Notes under the pieces: model-generated
Database searches by the model: none
Told to the model about the DNA's origin: nothing
What the model saw: the letters and a program-made list of their open reading frames with translations, nothing else
Translations under genes and position numbers: made by a program
Shown here: piece after piece, positions 26,632 through 35,062 of the stretch
How the letters are laid out: every line of letters begins with the position of its first letter
Position numbering within the stretch: position 1 is the stretch's first letter
Source of the DNA: CAVXHQ01 sp963789535
GTDB taxonomy: Bacteria > Pseudomonadota > Alphaproteobacteria > Rhodobacterales > Rhodobacteraceae
Assembly: GCA_963789535.1 (NCBI GenBank)
Contig: CAWBKU010000004.1
Span: forward strand, 124,001-188,000
DNA: 64,000 bases
Direction of reading: 5' to 3'

Positions 26632-27197
26632 GGCGCGAGTTCCTTGTCGAGGGCGGCGCGGACATGGGCGGCGGCTGCGGCGCCGGAGGACTTCTTCTTC
26701 AGGCCCTCGTGCAGGTAGAGGCCGTCGATCAGCCCCGCGATCCGCTCGGCGATGGCCGCCGGTTCCGGCGTCAGGGACCGCAGGTTGAAGATGAGGTTCG
26801 ACCGCAGGCGGCGCCGGTAGATCGCATGCAGGCGCGCGGCGTCCGGGCTGGTCTGGCTCAGGACATAGAAATTGAGCCAGGCTGCCACGACCTCGGGGCG
26901 GAAGTTCGAGGTGCCGAAGGCGGCGCGCACGATGGCGTCGAGGCGGGCGCGGGGGCCGTCGGCCATGAGCAGCGCGCCGCGCACCTCGGCGCCGTGGATC
27001 CTCAGGATGTGGCGCATCGCGGCGAGGAATATCTGTTCCTTGCCGCCGAAGTAGTGGTGCGCGAGCGCCGAGGACATGCCGGCGCGCCGCGCGATCTGCG
27101 CCACCGTGACGTCGAGCGATCCGGCGCGGCCGATTTCGGTGATCGTCGCCTTGACGAGGGCCGCACGGCGGATCGGTTCCATTCCGAGTTTGGGCAT
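26628..27197 (-). CDS. betI: TetR-family repressor BetI
   Basis: 189-residue TetR regulator that in known systems represses the bet genes and releases DNA when choline is present. The N-terminal HTH is 'LDVTVAQIARRAGMSSALAHHYFGGKEQIFLAAM', a close match to BetI, with the C-terminal ligand domain 'FGTSNFRPEVVAAWLNFYVLSQTSPDAARL' carrying the aromatic residues typical of BetI choline pockets. It is the first gene of the minus-strand bet operon and overlaps betC by four bases. A perfect palindrome 46 bases upstream of its ATG is the probable operator, so autoregulation is expected. Confidence 0.93.
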   Translation of the reverse strand: MPKLGMEPIRRAALVKATITEIGRAGSLDVTVAQIARRAGMSSALAHHYFGGKEQIFLAAMRHILRIHGAEVRGALLMADGPRARLDAIVRAAFGTSNFRPEVVAAWLNFYVLSQTSPDAARLHAIYRRRLRSNLIFNLRSLTPEPAAIAERIAGLIDGLYLHEGLKKKSSGAAAAAHVRAALDKELAP

Positions 27198-27242
27198 CGG
27201 CAGTTCTCGCGCTTGGGTCTTTGCGCAGATAGCCGGATTGTT

Positions 27243-27256
27243 ATTGACCGGTCAAT
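27243..27256. promoter_or_regulatory. Probable BetI operator
   Basis: ATTGACCGGTCAAT, a perfect 14-bp palindrome, lies 46 bases upstream of betI. Known BetI sites in Proteobacteria are AT-flanked palindromes with TTGA/TCAA arms, so position and sequence both fit. It would control the betICA transcript. The neighbouring minus-strand DMT gene ends at 27275, so the site also sits just beyond that gene's stop. Confidence 0.75.
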
Positions 27257-27274
27257 CAAGAACCCGTGGGCGCC

Positions 27275-28171
27275 TCACAGCCGGAGTGCCGGATCGGGCG
27301 GGGTGATGGCACGTCGCGCCCGCGCCTCGCGCCAGGTGATGAAACTCACCGAGGCCATGATGATCGCGCCGCCGAGGACGACCCAGCCGTCGACGGGTTC
27401 GTCGAAGAAGAGCGCCCCGAGGCTGACCGCCCAGACGAGTTGCAGGAAGGTGACGGGCTGGGTGACGGTGAGCGGGGCGGCGGCGAAGGCGAGCGTCATG
27501 GAATAATGTCCGGCGGTGGCGAAACAGGCGACGAGAAACAGCCAGCCGAGGTGCGCGGCCGTCGGCGCGATCCAGACCGCAAACGCGAAGGGGGCCAGGC
27601 CGATCGTCACCGTCACCGAGAGCATGCCGACGACGACCGCGGCGCTGACCTCGTCCGACACGATCTTGGCTATGAGGTAGGAGCAGGCGAAGAGGACGGC
27701 GGTGAAGAGCATGGCGATATGGCCGGCCTCGACGGCCTCGATCCCCGGACGCAGGATGACGGCGGCGCCGACGAGGGCAATGGCGACGGCGGCGAGGCGG
27801 CGGGGCGGCAGCGCCTCGCCGAGAAAGAGTGCCGCCCCGAGGGTGACGTAGACCGGGCTGAGATAGTTCATCGCGGTGACGTCGGCGAGCGGGATGCGCG
27901 CCATGGCGAAGAACCACGCGATCACGGCGAGGGTGTGGACGAGGCCGCGCGTGGCGAAGAGGCGGACCTGCCGGCGGGTGAGGTGCGCGGCGAGGATCGG
28001 GCGGATCATCGGGATCAGGAACACGAGGCCGAGGGCGTAGCGCAGGAAGGCCGCTTGCGCCGCGGGGACGGCCTGGCCGATGTGTTTCACGATGGCCGTG
28101 ACGGCCACGAAGTTGAGGCCGGTGACGAGCATCCACAGGAGTCCGGCGAGGGGGCGGGCGGGGGCGGCCAT
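27275..28171 (-). CDS. EamA/DMT family transporter
   Basis: About 298 residues with ten hydrophobic segments in two repeated EamA halves. 'FLRYALGLVFLIPM', 'ALTTY'-equivalent 'DVTAMNYLSPVYVTLGAALFLGEAL' and the second-half 'TVTQPVTFLQLVWAVSLGALFFDEPVD' are family blocks. These inner-membrane proteins export or import small metabolites such as amino acids; the substrate cannot be inferred. The frame allows a start six codons further upstream. Same strand as, and just upstream of, the bet operon, but the operator palindrome separates them. Confidence 0.85.
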   Translation of the reverse strand: MAAPARPLAGLLWMLVTGLNFVAVTAIVKHIGQAVPAAQAAFLRYALGLVFLIPMIRPILAAHLTRRQVRLFATRGLVHTLAVIAWFFAMARIPLADVTAMNYLSPVYVTLGAALFLGEALPPRRLAAVAIALVGAAVILRPGIEAVEAGHIAMLFTAVLFACSYLIAKIVSDEVSAAVVVGMLSVTVTIGLAPFAFAVWIAPTAAHLGWLFLVACFATAGHYSMTLAFAAAPLTVTQPVTFLQLVWAVSLGALFFDEPVDGWVVLGGAIIMASVSFITWREARARRAITPPDPALRL

Positions 28172-28208
28172 GGGCGCAGATGACCCCAAGGCCGCGGTGG
28201 CCGCAAGG

Positions 28209-28811
28209 TCAGCCGCGCAGGATCAGGCCCGCGGCGATGGACCACATCACGAGGGCGATCACCACGTCGAGGACGCGCCAGGCCCCGGGGCGGGCGAACA
28301 CCGGCGTCAGCAGGCGGGCGCCGTAGCCCAGCGCGAAGAAGAACACGAAGGAGGCGGTGACGGCGCCGGCGCCGAAGGGGAGGAGCGCGCCCTGCCATTG
28401 CGCCGCGACCGAACCGAGCAGGACCACGGTATCGAGGTAGACGTGCGGATTGAGCCAGGTGAGGGCGAGGCAGGTCAGCAGCGTCGTGCGCAGCCCGGCC
28501 CCCTGCCCCGTCGCCGCGCGCAGGGCGCCGCCCCCCGTCCACGCCGACCACGCCGCGCGGGCGCCGTAGACGATGAGGAACGCGGCCCCCGCCCAGCGCA
28601 TCACGGGTGCGAGCCACGGCATGCCCGTCACCAGCCAGCCGAACCCTGCAACGCCCAGCGTGATGAGCGCCGCGTCAGAGACGGCGCAGGCGAGGCACAC
28701 GGCGAAGACGTGCCGCCGCATCAGGCCCTGCCGCAGGACGAAGGCGTTCTGCGCCCCGATGGCGAGGATCAGCGAGAAGCCGAGGGAAAAGCCGGTGAGA
28801 TAGGCGGGCAT
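28209..28811 (-). CDS. LysE/ArgO family amino-acid exporter
   Basis: 200 residues with about six hydrophobic segments. 'GFSLGFSLILAIGAQNAFVLRQGL' is the diagnostic LysE/ArgO N-terminus, followed by 'CLACAVSDAALITLGVAG' and 'LLTCLALTWLNPHVYLDTVVLLGS', which closely resembles the ArgO arginine exporter subgroup. It should export basic amino acids across the inner membrane. Divergent from the ArsR gene with a short AT-rich intergenic region; no LysG/ArgP-type regulator is adjacent. Confidence 0.9.
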   Translation of the reverse strand: MPAYLTGFSLGFSLILAIGAQNAFVLRQGLMRRHVFAVCLACAVSDAALITLGVAGFGWLVTGMPWLAPVMRWAGAAFLIVYGARAAWSAWTGGGALRAATGQGAGLRTTLLTCLALTWLNPHVYLDTVVLLGSVAAQWQGALLPFGAGAVTASFVFFFALGYGARLLTPVFARPGAWRVLDVVIALVMWSIAAGLILRG

Positions 28812-28852
28812 CCGGTCTTCTGACGCAGCGATGCGGGGGCTGCAATCGCGGA

Positions 28853-28881
28853 TTGACATAATTGATGTGTTATATAATAAT
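28853..28881 (+). promoter_or_regulatory. Promoter of the arsR-SRPBCC pair, possibly leaderless
   Basis: TTGACA at 28853-28858, 17-base spacer, AATAAT at 28876-28881; TATAAT also occurs at 28873-28878. The -10 lies only 6-9 bases before the ATG at 28888, so transcription would begin at or next to the start codon. ATAATTGA occurs twice and TTATATAA is palindromic within the segment, so an ArsR operator may overlap the promoter. Confidence 0.55.
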
Positions 28882-28887
28882 TGACTC

Positions 28888-29235
28888 ATGGACAGACTCG
28901 ACGCCACCTTTGCCGCCCTCGCCGACCCGACCCGCCGGGCGATCCTTGCGCGGTTGGCCGAAGGAGAGGCGGGAGTGATGGACATCGCCGCCCCTTTCGC
29001 GATGAGCCAGCCCGCGATCTCGCGGCACCTGAAGGTGCTGGAGGGGGCGGGCCTGATCCTGCGGCGGGTGGACGGCACGCGGCGGCCCTGCCGTCTGGCG
29101 CCGGGCGCGCTGGCCGGGATCGAGGCCTGGGCAGCGCAGATGCGGGCCGTGTTCGAGGCGAATTTCGCGCGGCTGGACGCCGTTCTGGCAGAGATGAAAG
29201 AGGAGAGACACGATGACCACACGACTGGTTCTTGA
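28888..29235 (+). CDS. ArsR-family transcriptional regulator
   Basis: 115 residues with the winged-helix ArsR fold: 'FAALADPTRRAILARLAEGEAGVMDIAAPFAMSQPAISRHLKVLEGAGLI' (split) is the canonical helix-turn-helix. No metal-binding Cys pair is visible, and the C-terminal 'FARLDAVLAEMKEERH' is a dimerisation helix, as in the ArsR members paired with SRPBCC proteins. The 3' end overlaps the next gene by 23 bases. It is likely self-regulating through the AT-rich promoter directly upstream. Confidence 0.9.
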   Translation: MDRLDATFAALADPTRRAILARLAEGEAGVMDIAAPFAMSQPAISRHLKVLEGAGLILRRVDGTRRPCRLAPGALAGIEAWAAQMRAVFEANFARLDAVLAEMKEERHDDHTTGS

Positions 29236-29692
29236 CCTGCAAGGCGACCGGCAGGTCCGGGTGACGCGCAGCTTTGCGGCGCCGCCCGGGGACGTGTTCC
29301 GCGCCCATATCGAGCCTGCGCTGATGCGGCGGTGGATGAGTGGCCCCCCGGGATGGAAGATGACGCGCTGCGACTGCGACGGGCGCGAGGGAGGCGATTT
29401 CCGGCACGAATGGACGGACGCCGACGGCGCGAACGGCTTCGCGATCAGCGGCACGTTCCGCACCCTCGACCGGCCGGGCCGGATCGTTCATGTCGAGCGG
29501 ATGCACCTGCCCGACCCGACGCCGGACAACGAGATCGAGACGACGTTCGAGGCGCAGGGAACCGGGACGCGGATGGTGATGGTGATGACGCTGCCCGATG
29601 CGGCGACACGGGCGCAGATGCTCGACACCGGAATGGAAGAGGGGATGGAGGAGAGCTATGCGCGGATCGACGGGGTCATGGGCGCGGCGTAG
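29213..29692 (+). CDS. SRPBCC (AHSA1-like) domain protein
   Basis: 159 residues of the Aha1/SRPBCC family: 'VTRSFAAPPGDVFRAHIEPALMRRWMSGPPGW' (split over residues 17-48) and 'GTRMVMVMTLPDAATRAQMLDTGMEEGMEESYARID' at the end are standard. The fold has a hydrophobic ligand cavity; function of the ArsR-linked members is unknown. Its gene overlaps arsR by 23 bases in a different frame, so the two are made together, a pairing seen in many bacteria. Confidence 0.88.
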   Translation: MTTRLVLDLQGDRQVRVTRSFAAPPGDVFRAHIEPALMRRWMSGPPGWKMTRCDCDGREGGDFRHEWTDADGANGFAISGTFRTLDRPGRIVHVERMHLPDPTPDNEIETTFEAQGTGTRMVMVMTLPDAATRAQMLDTGMEEGMEESYARIDGVMGAA

Positions 29693-29719
29693 ACCGCCGG
29701 GGCGGATCGCGGGGTGTGA

Positions 29720-30376
29720 CTAGCCCGCCTGCCCCGCCGCCACACGCGCCGTGGCCCGGACCCAGAACGCGGCGGCGATGCTTGTCACGAACACGAAGGT
29801 CAGCAGGCCGAGGCCGCGTTCAAAGAGGCCGTCGATGCCGGTCGGCAGAAAGAAGAACGCAGGCGCCAGCGGCACCCAGAGCAGGGTGACGCCTCGGCAC
29901 ACCCAGGCGAGGCGGCGGCTGACGCGCGCCACGCCCTGCGACATCGACCAGGGGATGACGGCAAAGATCGCGCCGATGACGCCGACGAGATAGATGTGGA
30001 TGACGACGCCCTCGCTGTCGCTGTCACCGTATTCGTTGCGCGCGCCGATCAGGAACACGATGAGGCCCGCGACGATCAGCCCGAAGATGCCGAGCGTCCA
30101 GCCACGCCCGCCGAGGTGTGCATGCGCCGCGCCGACAGCACAGCAGATCAGGGCGGCGGAATAGGCATAGATGCCGATGTCGACGATGAACTCGTACCGC
30201 CCCGCGCCGAGGTCGCTGATGGTGTCGGCGACGGCGTCGTGGTTCGGCACGACGACATCCGCGATCAGGATGCTGACCGTGAAGATCAGGCACCCGGCCC
30301 AGGCCAGCAGGGCCATCGCCTGAAGGATATGCGGATGCTCCGCGAGCGGTTCGGCGGCGTCAGGATGCCTCGGCAT
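29720..30376 (-). CDS. DUF998 membrane protein
   Basis: 218 residues with six hydrophobic segments. 'HDAVADTISDLGAGRYEFIVDIGIYAYSAALI' is the DUF998 hallmark (TISDLG in the first periplasmic loop), and 'FLIGARNEYGDSDSEGVVIHIYLVGVIGAIFAV' follows. Function unknown; inner membrane. The ATG at 30376 lies inside the end of yebC (17-base overlap), so it is translated from the same minus-strand transcript. Confidence 0.82.
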   Translation of the reverse strand: MPRHPDAAEPLAEHPHILQAMALLAWAGCLIFTVSILIADVVVPNHDAVADTISDLGAGRYEFIVDIGIYAYSAALICCAVGAAHAHLGGRGWTLGIFGLIVAGLIVFLIGARNEYGDSDSEGVVIHIYLVGVIGAIFAVIPWSMSQGVARVSRRLAWVCRGVTLLWVPLAPAFFFLPTGIDGLFERGLGLLTFVFVTSIAAAFWVRATARVAAGQAG

Positions 30377-31142
30377 AGGCCGCCATGACGTCGTCCGGCG
30401 CCTCGAAGTTGGTCGTCACCGACTGCACGTCGTCGTCGTCCTCGAGGGTCTCGACCAGTTTCATCAGCCTGGTCAGCGTGTCGATGTCCACCGGCGTCGT
30501 GGTCTGGGGCTTCCAGATCAGCTTGGTCGAGGTCGCCTCGCCCAGCGCGTCCTCGAGTTTCGCCGACACCTCTGCCAGATCGTTCGGCTCGCAGGTGATC
30601 CAGTGGCCGCCCGCGTCGTCGGAATGGGGATCGTCGTCGCCCGCCTCGCTCTCGACGTCCTCGGCGCCCGCGTCGATGGCGGCGAGCATCACGGTGTCGG
30701 GGTCGCCTGCCGAATAGGGAAAGGTGATCTCGCCCTTGCGGTCGAACATGAAGCCGACCGACCCGGTCTCGCCCAGATTGCCGCCGTTCTTGCCGAAGGT
30801 CGAGCGCACCACGCTCGCCGTGCGGTTGCGGTTGTCGGTCATCGCCTCGACGATGACGGCGACGCCGCCGGGGCCATAGCCTTCGTAGCGGATTTCGTCA
30901 TAGCTCTCGGCATCGCCGCCCTGCGATTTCTTGATGGCGCGGTCGATCACGTCCTTGGGGCAGGACACCTGCTTGGCCTCCTTGACGGCGAGGCGCAGGC
31001 GGGGGTTCTTGTCGGGATCGGGGTCGCCCATCTTGGCGGCGACGGTGATCTCTTTCGCCAGTTTGGAGAACAGCTTGGAGCGCACGGCGTCCTGACGCCC
31101 CTTGCGATGCTGGATGTTTGCCCATTTGGAATGGCCGGCCAT
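30360..31142 (-). CDS. YebC/PmpR family DNA-binding protein
   Basis: Member of the YebC/TACO1 family, described as transcription regulators and, for some members, as factors that relieve ribosome stalling at proline stretches. 'MAGHSKWANIQHRKGRQDAVRSKLFSKLAKEI' is the invariant N-terminus (split), which fixes the start; 'RIRYEGYGPGGVAVIVE'-type motif appears as 'IRYEGYGPGGVAVIVEAMTDN', and 'FGKNGGNLGETGSVGFMFDRKG' follows. At 260 residues it is slightly longer than usual because of an acidic insertion (DDDPHSDD). Followed by the overlapping DUF998 gene. Confidence 0.94.
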   Translation of the reverse strand: MAGHSKWANIQHRKGRQDAVRSKLFSKLAKEITVAAKMGDPDPDKNPRLRLAVKEAKQVSCPKDVIDRAIKKSQGGDAESYDEIRYEGYGPGGVAVIVEAMTDNRNRTASVVRSTFGKNGGNLGETGSVGFMFDRKGEITFPYSAGDPDTVMLAAIDAGAEDVESEAGDDDPHSDDAGGHWITCEPNDLAEVSAKLEDALGEATSTKLIWKPQTTTPVDIDTLTRLMKLVETLEDDDDVQSVTTNFEAPDDVMAAYAEAS

Positions 31143-31215
31143 GGTGCCCTCGATGTGCTGTGCTGACCGGCGCTCTATAGTCCGGGCGGGCCGCGGGCCG
31201 CAAGGGTGGCGCGGG

Positions 31216-31425
31216 TCAGCGGCCGCGGCGCAGGATGCCCGCCGCAAAGAGGACCATCCCCGCCACCGCCACGCCGATGCCGATCTGACCGTCGCTGAGC
31301 AGGGCGGTTCCGGCGGCGGGATCGGAGGCGACCGCGAACTCGCCCGTCAGGTTGCGGTAGAACAGGACCGCGCCCAGACAGAACAGGACGAAGCCGGCGA
31401 GGAGGAGCAGGGAGGAACGGGACAT
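31216..31425 (-). CDS. Small two-helix membrane protein
   Basis: 69 residues with two hydrophobic segments (about 4-24 and 46-64) joined by an acidic loop, ending in RRGR. No family recognised. It begins nine bases after the SLC13 permease stop on the same strand and is probably the last gene of the mgtE-to-SLC13 run. It could be a small accessory subunit of the permease, but nothing in the sequence proves this. Confidence 0.6.
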   Translation of the reverse strand: MSRSSLLLLAGFVLFCLGAVLFYRNLTGEFAVASDPAAGTALLSDGQIGIGVAVAGMVLFAAGILRRGR

Positions 31426-31434
31426 GGCGGCACC

Positions 31435-33213
31435 TCAGAGGGGAAAGAAGAACGGGATGACGAGGGCGGCGGTCAGCGCCGTGATGAGGTTCAGCGGCAG
31501 ACCGATACGCAGGAAATCGGTGAAATGATAGCCTCCGGGGCCGTAGACCAGCGTATTGGTCTGATAGCCGATGGGGGTGGCGAAGGACGCCGAGGCGCCG
31601 AACATGACGGCCACGATCAGCGGACGCGGCTCGACCCCGAGGGCCAGGGCGAGGCCGATGGCGACCGGCGTGAGGATCACCGCGACGGCGTTGTTGGAGA
31701 TGAGTTCGGTCATCACCGAGGCCAGCAGGTAGACCGCCAGCACGATCGCCCAGTCGGGAAGGTCCATCAGCAGCGGCGTGATCCACGCCACCACGATCTC
31801 GACGGCGCCCGATCGGTCGAGGCCCGCGCCGACCATCAGCATCCCGAAGATGAGGCCCAGAAGGCGCCCGTCGATGGCCGCGAACGCCTCGTCGGCGTCG
31901 ATGGCACCGGTCAGCAGGACCACGACGACGCCGATGAAACTCAGGAGCGCGATGCTCGCCACGCCCAGCGCCGAGAGGGCGACGATGGCGACCAGCACCG
32001 CGAGGACGATGGGTGCGTGGCCGCGGCGGAAGGCCCGCTCGGACGGGTGGCTGACGTCGACGAGGTCCATGTCGGCGGCAAGGCGCGCGATGTCGGCGGG
32101 CGCCCCTTCGAGGAGCAGGGTGTCGCCGACGCGGACGATGATCTGGTCGAGCTGCCGCTCGAGGTTCTGGTCGCGGCGGTGCACGGCGAGCGGATAGACG
32201 GCATAACGACGGCGCAGGCGCAATTCGCCCAAGCGTCGCCCGACCATCTTGCAGCCCGGCGCGATGAGGGTTTCCACCGTCGTCGTCTCGACCGCGGAGA
32301 CCTGATCGACGCGGCGCAGCGCCTTGTTGGCCTGAAGCGCCAGAAGTTCGGTCATCGCGGTGCGCAGGACGACGCGGTCGCCGACCTCGAGGGTCACGCC
32401 CGCAAGGTTGCGGCGCAGCGAGGCGTCGCCGCGGATCACGTCGATCAGGCGCACGCCCTCACGCTTGAAGAGCTGCACGTCCGTCACCTCGCGGCCGATC
32501 AGGTTGCTGTCGGTCGGGATCACGGCCTCGGTGAAATAGCGCATCTTCGACTTGTTCGACATCAGCCCCGAGAGGCTGGCGCGGTCGGGCAGCAGGCGCG
32601 GCGCTGCGACGGCGAGGAAGGCGACGGCCACGGCGGCCATACACAGGCCCGCGCCGCTAATCTCGAAGATGCCGAAGGGGGCCATGCCCTGCGCCCGCAC
32701 GATGCCGTCGACCAGCAGGTTGGTCGAGGTGCCGATGAGGGTCAGCATGCCGCCGAGGATCGCGAAATAGCTGAGCGGGATGAGCACCTTGGACGGCGCA
32801 TGTCCCATCTCGGCCGAGAGTTTGACGAAGATCGGGATCATCACCACGACGATCGGCGTGTTGTTGATGACGGCCGAGAGCGCCAGCACCGTGAGGGTGA
32901 GCGTCACCAGCGTCGTCTTCGGCCGCTGTCCCACATGCCGCGCCGCGACGTTCGACAGCCAGTCGAGCGCGCCGGTGCGCACCATCGCGCCGACCACGAC
33001 GAAGAGGGCGGCGATGGTCCAGGGCGCCGGGTTGGAGAAGACGGCCACGGCGTCGCCCTCGGGCAGGATGCCGAGGATCAGCATCGCGGCGGCACCGGCC
33101 AGCGCCACGACCTCGACCGGCAGAATTTCGCGCAGGAACGCCGCGAACATCGCGGCCACGATGAGCATCGCGGCGATGGCCGAGGCGTCGGGGGAGAGGC
33201 TGATACCGAACAT
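31435..33213 (-). CDS. SLC13-family permease with RCK_C (TrkA-C) domains
   Basis: 592-residue inner-membrane transporter of the divalent anion:Na+ symporter superfamily. N-terminal membrane half with 'VVNNTPIVVVMIPIFVKL'-type motif (here 'AVINNTPIVVVMIPIFVKLS') and 'SYFAILGGMLTLIGTSTNLLVDGI'; a cytosolic middle part with two TrkA-C-like repeats ('LIGREVTDVQLFKREGVRLIDVIRGD' and 'MVGRRLGELRLRRRYAVYPLAVHR'); and a second membrane half with 'ELISNNAVAVILTPVAIGLA' and 'TPIGYQTNTLVYGPGGY'. Substrate may be sulfate, dicarboxylates or similar anions. AGGG before the ATG at 33213 sets the start. Confidence 0.9.
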   Translation of the reverse strand: MFGISLSPDASAIAAMLIVAAMFAAFLREILPVEVVALAGAAAMLILGILPEGDAVAVFSNPAPWTIAALFVVVGAMVRTGALDWLSNVAARHVGQRPKTTLVTLTLTVLALSAVINNTPIVVVMIPIFVKLSAEMGHAPSKVLIPLSYFAILGGMLTLIGTSTNLLVDGIVRAQGMAPFGIFEISGAGLCMAAVAVAFLAVAAPRLLPDRASLSGLMSNKSKMRYFTEAVIPTDSNLIGREVTDVQLFKREGVRLIDVIRGDASLRRNLAGVTLEVGDRVVLRTAMTELLALQANKALRRVDQVSAVETTTVETLIAPGCKMVGRRLGELRLRRRYAVYPLAVHRRDQNLERQLDQIIVRVGDTLLLEGAPADIARLAADMDLVDVSHPSERAFRRGHAPIVLAVLVAIVALSALGVASIALLSFIGVVVVLLTGAIDADEAFAAIDGRLLGLIFGMLMVGAGLDRSGAVEIVVAWITPLLMDLPDWAIVLAVYLLASVMTELISNNAVAVILTPVAIGLALALGVEPRPLIVAVMFGASASFATPIGYQTNTLVYGPGGYHFTDFLRIGLPLNLITALTAALVIPFFFPL

Positions 33214-33225
33214 GGGCAACCCTGT

Positions 33226-34167
33226 CTAGACGATGCCGCCGGGCGGGCCGACGTAATCCTCGACGACCTCGGTCTGCGCCTTGCGCGGCTGCACGAGGAG
33301 CAGGCCCGCCAGCATGAAGCCGAAGGCGACCCAGACCCAGAGCGAATAGCGCTCGCCGAGGATCAGCATCGCCCAGAGGACGCCGAAGCCGGTGACGAGC
33401 GTGCTGGTCTGCGCCGCGAACACGGCGCCTGCGCGCCCGACGAGCCAGACGTAGAGGGCATAGACGAGGGCATGGATGAGCGAGGCGGTGACGAGGGCGT
33501 ATTCGGCAGGCCCGAACGTGGCGGGAACCGGCAGCCACTGGCCGAGGCCGAGCATCAGCGGCAGCGCCAGGACCACGCCGACCAGCGACGTGCCCTGAAG
33601 GACGACGAGCGCATCGATCCCCTGCGTCCCGTATTTGCCGACGACGTTCCCCTCGAACGCATAGCACAGCGGCGCCAGCAGCGCGATCGGCAGCCAGGCG
33701 ACCATGCCGGGGTCGGGCAGGCTCTGTTCCGGGAGCGCGATGAAGGCAACGCCGGCGAGGCCGAGGAGCAGGCCCGCGAGGCGCAGCGCCGAGAACCGGT
33801 CGGTGCCCATCGCCAGCGCCATCGGGAACGCAAAGAGCGAGACGGCGGCGATGATGATCGAGGCGACGCCCGCGGGGATGTGGGCGATGGCGGTATAGCT
33901 GGCATAGTTCGGGGCCAGCGTGCCGGTGACGGCGATGAAGGTATAGAGCGCGAGGGAGCGCCGCGTCAGCGGCAGGCGCTTGCCCCGCAGCGCGTTGATG
34001 ACGCTGAGGAACACCGACCCGATGACCAGTTGCCAGAACACCAGCCCCATCGCCGGGTGGCCGGTCGAGACGGCGATCTTGGTCAGCGGCTGGGTCAGGC
34101 CCCAGGCCGCCCCGATCAGCACCAGAAGGCCGCCGAGCCGCACCCATTCGTCCCGCAGGGGCGTCAC
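33226..34167 (-). CDS. EamA/DMT family transporter
   Basis: 313 residues, ten hydrophobic segments, EamA repeats: 'GAAWGLTQPLTKIAVSTGHPAMGLVFWQ' at the N-terminus and 'VGRAGAVFAAQTSTLVTGFGVLWAMLILGERYS' in the second half. Substrate unknown. It is distinct in sequence from the DMT protein at 27-28 kb. The start overlaps the stop of the YmdB-like gene by four bases, and the SLC13 gene follows 12 bases after its stop, so all belong to one minus-strand run. Confidence 0.87.
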   Translation of the reverse strand: MTPLRDEWVRLGGLLVLIGAAWGLTQPLTKIAVSTGHPAMGLVFWQLVIGSVFLSVINALRGKRLPLTRRSLALYTFIAVTGTLAPNYASYTAIAHIPAGVASIIIAAVSLFAFPMALAMGTDRFSALRLAGLLLGLAGVAFIALPEQSLPDPGMVAWLPIALLAPLCYAFEGNVVGKYGTQGIDALVVLQGTSLVGVVLALPLMLGLGQWLPVPATFGPAEYALVTASLIHALVYALYVWLVGRAGAVFAAQTSTLVTGFGVLWAMLILGERYSLWVWVAFGFMLAGLLLVQPRKAQTEVVEDYVGPPGGIV

Positions 34168-34976
34168 GGCGCGGCCTGCGGCAGCGCGCCGCCCTGCCGG
34201 ACCGCGATGGCGCGCAGGGCCATGCCGGTGCGGTCGTCGGTCTCGACATAGAGGCCGCAGAGCGTGGCGGGCCCCATGGCGGGGGAGAACCGGTCCTTGC
34301 CCATGCCGGTGACGAAACGGCGCATCGGCTCGACCTTGTCCATGCCGATGACGCTGTCATAATCGCCGCACATGCCCGCATCGGTAAGATAGGCGGTGCC
34401 GCGCGGCAGGACCATCGCGTCGGCGGTGGGCACATGGGTATGGGTGCCGACGACGACCGATGCGCGGCCGTCGCAGAAATGGCCCATCGCCATCTTCTCG
34501 CTCGTCGCCTCGCAGTGCATGTCGATCAGGCTCGCCTGCACCTGCCCGCCCATCGGATAGCGGCGCAGGCACTCGTCGATGGCCGAGAACGGGTCGTCGA
34601 AGGCACGCTTCATGAACACCTGACCCAGCACCTGAGCGACCATGACCTTTCGGCCCTGCGTCGCCCCGAACACGCCCACGCCCCGGCCCGGGGCGCCGCG
34701 GGCATAGTTGAGCGGACGGATGATGCGGCTCTCGGCGTCGGCGTGGGCGAGCATGTCCTTCTGGTCGAAGGCATGATCGCCGAGCGTCACCACATCGGCC
34801 CCCGCCTCGAACAGCGCCTTGGCGTGCGCCGCCGAGAGGCCGACGCCCGAGGTCGCGTTCTCGCCGTTGACCACGACGAAATCGAGGCGCCAGTCGGCGC
34901 GCAGGCGGGGCAGATGTTCGGTCACGGCGGTGCGGCCGGATCGGCCCATCACGTCGCCCAGAAAGAGGATACGCAT
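34164..34976 (-). CDS. YmdB/TIGR00282-type metallophosphoesterase
   Basis: 270-residue calcineurin-like phosphoesterase of the TIGR00282 group, whose studied members hydrolyse 2',3'-cyclic nucleotides and other phosphodiesters. Signature residues: 'LFLGDVMGRSGR' (Asp8), 'VVNGENATSGVGLS' (Glu39-Asn40), 'VTLGDHAFDQKD' (residues 63-73), 'DMHCEATSEKMAM' (His154 region) and 'VGTHTHVPTADA' (His179/His181), together forming the dinuclear metal site. Cytoplasmic. It lies between the 5-formyl-THF cyclo-ligase and the DMT transporter genes on the same strand. Confidence 0.93.
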   Translation of the reverse strand: MRILFLGDVMGRSGRTAVTEHLPRLRADWRLDFVVVNGENATSGVGLSAAHAKALFEAGADVVTLGDHAFDQKDMLAHADAESRIIRPLNYARGAPGRGVGVFGATQGRKVMVAQVLGQVFMKRAFDDPFSAIDECLRRYPMGGQVQASLIDMHCEATSEKMAMGHFCDGRASVVVGTHTHVPTADAMVLPRGTAYLTDAGMCGDYDSVIGMDKVEPMRRFVTGMGKDRFSPAMGPATLCGLYVETDDRTGMALRAIAVRQGGALPQAAP

Positions 34977-35062
34977 GGATCGGTGGTAAGGGCGCCGACC
35001 CGCCGGAGCAAGCGGCGTCTGGTGCGCGCGCGCGATCGGCCGCCCGTCTGGCGGGGCGGCGC

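Noticed and set aside
31102..34251. Very long plus-strand open frame (about 1,050 codons) opposite the SLC13 and DMT genes
   Set aside because: It is an antisense shadow: composition is Asp/Arg/His/Gly-rich with no domain, and the minus strand has convincing overlapping genes.
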